A DNA stretch of 64,000 nucleotides from Vibrio profundi (lineage in GTDB: Bacteria > Pseudomonadota > Gammaproteobacteria > Enterobacterales > Vibrionaceae): the NCBI RefSeq assembly GCF_005281835.1, contig NZ_RZIS01000006.1, positions 186,001 to 250,000 on the forward strand. Reading direction: 5' to 3'. Below, in pieces: positions 61,193 through 64,000 of the stretch. Each line of letters starts with the position of its first letter. Position 1 is the first letter of the stretch. The notes under the pieces were generated by a model. The model was given only the letters and a program-made list of their open reading frames with translations. It was not told where the DNA came from and ran no database searches. The translations under genes and the position numbers were made by a program.

Positions 61193-61758
61193 CAGTAATT
61201 TCCTCGAAAGGCAGTTAAAGTATAAGAACTTTGGTTACTGGCCGATATTGTCATATCAATACGCTTAAAAGAGTACTCATTGATAGGCGCTACCGCGTGA
61301 TAACTTGCATCGTAGTCCACCGCTATCTCAATACGAAAGTTTTGATATGTATCAGCGTCATCACCAATAAGCTCGCTTAAATCATTGCAACCATTGGCAC
61401 CATTTGGTTCCCAACAGCCTATATAATCATCAACATCGTTAAACAAGCTTATGGCTTCATCCGCGCCTAAAGTGTTTGCCGCCCCCGATATACCTGAACA
61501 AAATTCTTCTGTCGTCCCGGTTTCTCCTTCACCACAACGTATTCCAGTTCCGGTAAAATCTCCATTATGATCAAAGCCTCGAGATAAGATCTGACTCATT
61601 AAACTTTGGCCAAGCGCAATTGCTCTTGTTTGATAATGAGGGTCGCCCGAGCGGGCTATTTGAGGTGCAATAAAACTCGTTATGGTGATCATAGCAACGC
61701 CAATAATCACCATAACGACCACACTCTCAATTAATGTAAAGCCATAGCGCAATTTCAT
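61192..61758 (-). CDS. mshD: MSHA minor prepilin MshD
   Basis: A 188-residue type IV minor prepilin; cleavage predicted between G6 and F7 of MKLRYGFTLIES. Start taken at ATG 61758, since it has GGGAGGGTGCTA upstream and shares one base with the mshC stop; a longer frame would overlap mshC and put residues before the short leader. C-terminal part has paired cysteines. Confidence 0.9.
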   Translation of the reverse strand: MKLRYGFTLIESVVVMVIIGVAMITITSFIAPQIARSGDPHYQTRAIALGQSLMSQILSRGFDHNGDFTGTGIRCGEGETGTTEEFCSGISGAANTLGADEAISLFNDVDDYIGCWEPNGANGCNDLSELIGDDADTYQNFRIEIAVDYDASYHAVAPINEYSFKRIDMTISASNQSSYTLTAFRGNY

Positions 61759-62231
61759 TAGCACCCTCCCACATAGCCTTGAGAATTGATGCAAATTGAT
61801 GCTTGCTGACCTTCAGAAGTAAGAGTGATATCTACACCACCACTAGCATTACCCAACGGGTTTCCCAGCAGATCAAAATCAATACTTGTCACTGAAGGTT
61901 CTGTCGAAAAGGTTAAGTTATCACTACGTATAATATCGCTACGAATTTCATCATTACTTTCTGCCTCATCACAAGCCGAAGTCGAACCTAGACAGCTATT
62001 AGAAATGGTAAGTTGAAAATTTAAATTTGTTTCCAAAGGATCAAGATTGGATTGCATCCGGTTCACTTGAATTTGGCGAATAATAGAAATGACTTGTTCT
62101 TGAGCAGCAAAAGAAGAAAAGCTAGAAATACCGATATAGCGACTAGAGGCATAAACAGAAACGATACCTAACAAAATTATTACAATGATAAGTTCTACTA
62201 AGGTAAAACCTGTTTCGCGAATAAGTTTCAC
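61758..62231 (-). CDS. mshC: MSHA minor prepilin MshC
   Basis: A 157-residue type IV minor prepilin cleaved at G8-F9 in MKLIRETGFTLVELIIV, with the usual hydrophobic helix and a C-terminal disulfide-like pair (SICINSQGYVGGC). The prior gap contains the mshA terminator, so its expression should be lower than that of the major pilin. Confidence 0.9.
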   Translation of the reverse strand: MKLIRETGFTLVELIIVIILLGIVSVYASSRYIGISSFSSFAAQEQVISIIRQIQVNRMQSNLDPLETNLNFQLTISNSCLGSTSACDEAESNDEIRSDIIRSDNLTFSTEPSVTSIDFDLLGNPLGNASGGVDITLTSEGQQASICINSQGYVGGC

Positions 62232-62347
62232 TATTACACCAACTAAATCATCAATAAGTATTTCATATTATATGAAATTTTTCAGAACCTCGACGTGAGA
62301 ATGTAAAATGTTCTAATTTAGCTCTCTTACCAAACTGTAGCTAGAAA

Positions 62348-62371
62348 AAAGGCCAGCAAATGCTGGCCTTT
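62348..62371 (-). terminator. Terminator between mshA and mshC
   Basis: AAAGGCCAGCA and TGCTGGCCTTT form a perfect stem, ending in TTTTTT on the minus strand, six bases past the mshA stop. It probably makes mshA message more abundant than the minor pilin genes. Confidence 0.88.
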
Positions 62372-62376
62372 AAACA

Positions 62377-62829
62377 TTAGTTACAGTTTTGAAGCGTTAT
62401 AATCGGCTCAGCCGCACTAGACGCTGCAGCTTGATACTCAACATAACAGTCTGTGTTACTATCTGTGAAACCAAAGCCAATTGCACTGTTCGCAGTAGCT
62501 CCGCTTACAATAGTCCAGTCTGCTTCTAGTCCAGAAACTGCAGAATGTAAAGCAGCAGATGTTTCATCAGGATAACCAAAAACAACTGCAATAGATTCAC
62601 TACCGATAGTTACTGTTGCTGAAGACTGAGATTCAACTCCAGAAATAGCAGATTTACCATATACTATGCCAGCAGCACCTGCCATCGCGCCTTTCAAGCC
62701 TTGCGCAGCAGATTCTCTTGCATCATCTTGCAAGTTAAGGAAACGAGGTGCTGCAGTTACTGCAAGAATACCTAGAATAACAATTACCACCACTAGTTCG
62801 ATAAGGGTGAAACCGCCTTGTTTTTTCAT
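62377..62829 (-). CDS. mshA: Major MSHA pilin
   Basis: The structural subunit of the mannose-sensitive haemagglutinin pilus, used for attachment to chitin, plankton and other surfaces. 150 residues, with a six-residue leader cleaved at G6-F7 ([25 protein letters not shown]) and a compact variable C-terminal domain with a predicted disulfide between C128 and the penultimate C149. Located after mshB and before mshC, the standard position of the major pilin. GAGAGAAAGACT gives its ribosome binding site. Confidence 0.93.
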   Translation of the reverse strand: MKKQGGFTLIELVVVIVILGILAVTAAPRFLNLQDDARESAAQGLKGAMAGAAGIVYGKSAISGVESQSSATVTIGSESIAVVFGYPDETSAALHSAVSGLEADWTIVSGATANSAIGFGFTDSNTDCYVEYQAAASSAAEPIITLQNCN

Positions 62830-62863
62830 AGTCTTTCTCTCTATGTGTAAATTTAAAGCAGGA

Positions 62864-63439
62864 TTACTGCAGTGTTACGGTCACACGACCAGTCTTAATC
62901 TCGTAAACGAATTGATGCTCTGTACCTCCTTCTAATTGAATATAGGTACAAAAAGCATTGGTGTTATCCGCTTGCGCTGAATATTTGTAATTAGAGCCAT
63001 TTGCGACATCATCTAATGTTCCAACTTTCGGTGGGTTTTGTAGAAGATTTTCCATCATATCCACACAAGCTGAATCTGTGACATCAGTAGGTATTGAAGT
63101 TGAATCTTCATTAAGAGCCCAAGGGTAACCATCACGAAAGTCAGTATCAGTGCCAGTACTGTCTTTAGATCGAGTTAACCAAAAATCAACACCATCATAA
63201 TTTACAGTATTGTATGTTTCACCGCCAATGTTTTCTGACGGCCTAGCTTCAGCTTCCCATTGTGCTCTTGCAGATAAGACCCCAGTTGCAAAGCCACCAG
63301 CTACTCCTTCAATACTCGCTTTTTTCGCTTCATCAGTTACATCCAAGAAACGAGGCAGTGCTGCTACGGCTAATAAACCAACCACAACAATGACCACGAC
63401 TAATTCCACCAAGGAGAAACCTTTTTGATTTTTAAGCAT
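62864..63439 (-). CDS. mshB: MSHA pilin-like protein MshB
   Basis: A 191-residue pilin with a short leader cleaved at G7-F8 in [16 protein letters not shown], and a longer C-terminal domain than MshA. It precedes mshA by 34 bases. MshB in V. cholerae is a minor component whose exact part is uncertain. The two N-terminal helices are very alike, as expected from gene duplication. Confidence 0.9.
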   Translation of the reverse strand: MLKNQKGFSLVELVVVIVVVGLLAVAALPRFLDVTDEAKKASIEGVAGGFATGVLSARAQWEAEARPSENIGGETYNTVNYDGVDFWLTRSKDSTGTDTDFRDGYPWALNEDSTSIPTDVTDSACVDMMENLLQNPPKVGTLDDVANGSNYKYSAQADNTNAFCTYIQLEGGTEHQFVYEIKTGRVTVTLQ

Positions 63440-63518
63440 TTTCTACCTACTTCCACAATTAGTATGACGTATTATACATGGTTCAATCGACAAGAACATT
63501 AGAGAAGTGTCAAAATAA

Positions 63519-63974
63519 TCACAAAGCCAATATATTGGCTTTTACACTAAACCGTCCCTGAGAAAGCAATACATCTATTTGATACTTCTCAGTATATTGA
63601 TATCGACAGTAAATCCCATCTTTATCGCTCATATCAATCACTTCTGGTTGCCCAATACCTAACACTCGACGCTCTGGATACAAGTAAGACAACCAAAATG
63701 AACAATCTCTCTTGGCATGACTCAAAGGTAACAACCAGCCCGATTTGCTGTAACTAAGTGGCTGACCAAATTCATCAATACCAGCAGAGCCATTTAACAA
63801 CCTTTGCTGCTTATAATAGTTAGCACGTTCGAGAATACGTTTGCTTGCTACTACAACTGCCGTATTTGTCGCTTCTTCTTCAACGGAGCGCCATGCTCCC
63901 ATAAACGCGAAGATAAGCACTAAGATAACCACAGCCCAAATTGCTGTTCTAGAACGGCGGATATTATCAGCCAC
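63519..63974 (-). CDS. mshF: MSHA biogenesis protein MshF
   Basis: A 151-residue protein with one N-terminal membrane helix (about 10-27, TAIWAVVILVLIFAFMGAW) and a periplasmic domain. It lacks a prepilin peptidase site. The start is GTG, with AAAGGATAACTT before it. Position between mshG and mshB gives the name; its function in pilus assembly is not established. Confidence 0.85.
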   Translation of the reverse strand: MADNIRRSRTAIWAVVILVLIFAFMGAWRSVEEEATNTAVVVASKRILERANYYKQQRLLNGSAGIDEFGQPLSYSKSGWLLPLSHAKRDCSFWLSYLYPERRVLGIGQPEVIDMSDKDGIYCRYQYTEKYQIDVLLSQGRFSVKANILAL

Positions 63975-63977
63975 AAG

Positions 63978-64000
63978 TTATCCTTTAATTGCGTCTAACA
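63978..64000 (-). CDS. mshG: Last codons of an upstream gene (mshG by context)
   Basis: Only six codons and a stop (LDAIKG) are in the window. The order of the MSHA operon and the resemblance to the end of GspF/PilC-type inner-membrane platform proteins point to MshG. The stop precedes the mshF GTG by three bases. The identification relies on neighbourhood. Confidence 0.5.

Noticed and set aside
61759..61794. Longer MshD start inside mshC
   Set aside because: It would put 12 extra residues before the prepilin leader and lacks the GGGAGGG site found at the chosen start.

Overview
The window is ordinary chromosome 1 sequence from a Vibrio, most likely a marine species outside V. cholerae. The support is gene content and order: a mannose-sensitive haemagglutinin (MSHA) pilus operon running straight into mreBCD, a LeuO-type regulator near leuABCD, the VC2487-type glycosyltransferase, and the lptD-surA-pdxA-rsmA-apaGH block. 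I saw no rRNA, tRNA, CRISPR array, insertion sequence or prophage.

Layout. 1-5400 (minus strand): the first codons of a gene leaving the window (ilvI by context), a long-chain acyl-CoA ligase, leuO, and a tight glycosyltransferase/PAP2-phosphatase pair. 5550-10623 (minus): a self-contained RND efflux operon (TetR regulator, membrane-fusion protein, RND pump) with two identical 19-bp operator copies upstream. 10930-16116 (plus): the leucine operon, with a leader peptide, an attenuator and a visible antiterminator pairing, then leuABCD. 16194-25946: a DUF547 protein, a DUF924 protein, djlA, the outer-membrane/vitamin B6/rRNA methylation operon lptD-surA-pdxA-rsmA, apaG-apaH and folA. 25996-31652: a YjjP/YjjB exporter, obgE, rpmA-rplU, ispB and mdh. 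31987-37149: argR, then a TAXI-type TRAP transporter (binding protein, fused permease, universal stress protein). 37246-43786: a 2-hydroxyacid dehydrogenase, rluA, rapA and a PIN-PhoH ATPase. 43858-54581 (minus): tldD, a nitrilase-family amidase, yhdP, rng, maf, mreD, mreC and mreB. 54732-64000 (minus): the distal MSHA operon, mshG(end)-F-B-A-C-D-O-P-Q.

How the parts work together. Leucine synthesis is controlled by ribosome-mediated attenuation and perhaps by LeuO. The RND operon appears autoregulated, because one operator overlaps a consensus -10 box. Envelope building dominates the second half: LptD/SurA for the outer membrane, YhdP for lipid traffic, MreBCD for rod shape, and the MSHA minor pilins with the large MshQ for attachment. 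Two operons contain strong terminators just after their most abundantly needed product (the TAXI binding protein and the MshA pilin), which probably set stoichiometry.

I did not find a clearly new defence or mobile system. The best leads are small: the glycosyltransferase/PAP2 pair of unknown pathway, the operator pair, a structured rplU leader, hairpins in the rapA/phoH gap, CTAG-rich intergenic segments, and a threefold repeated domain in MshQ. All names come from reading the sequence and remembered family knowledge; no search was run.
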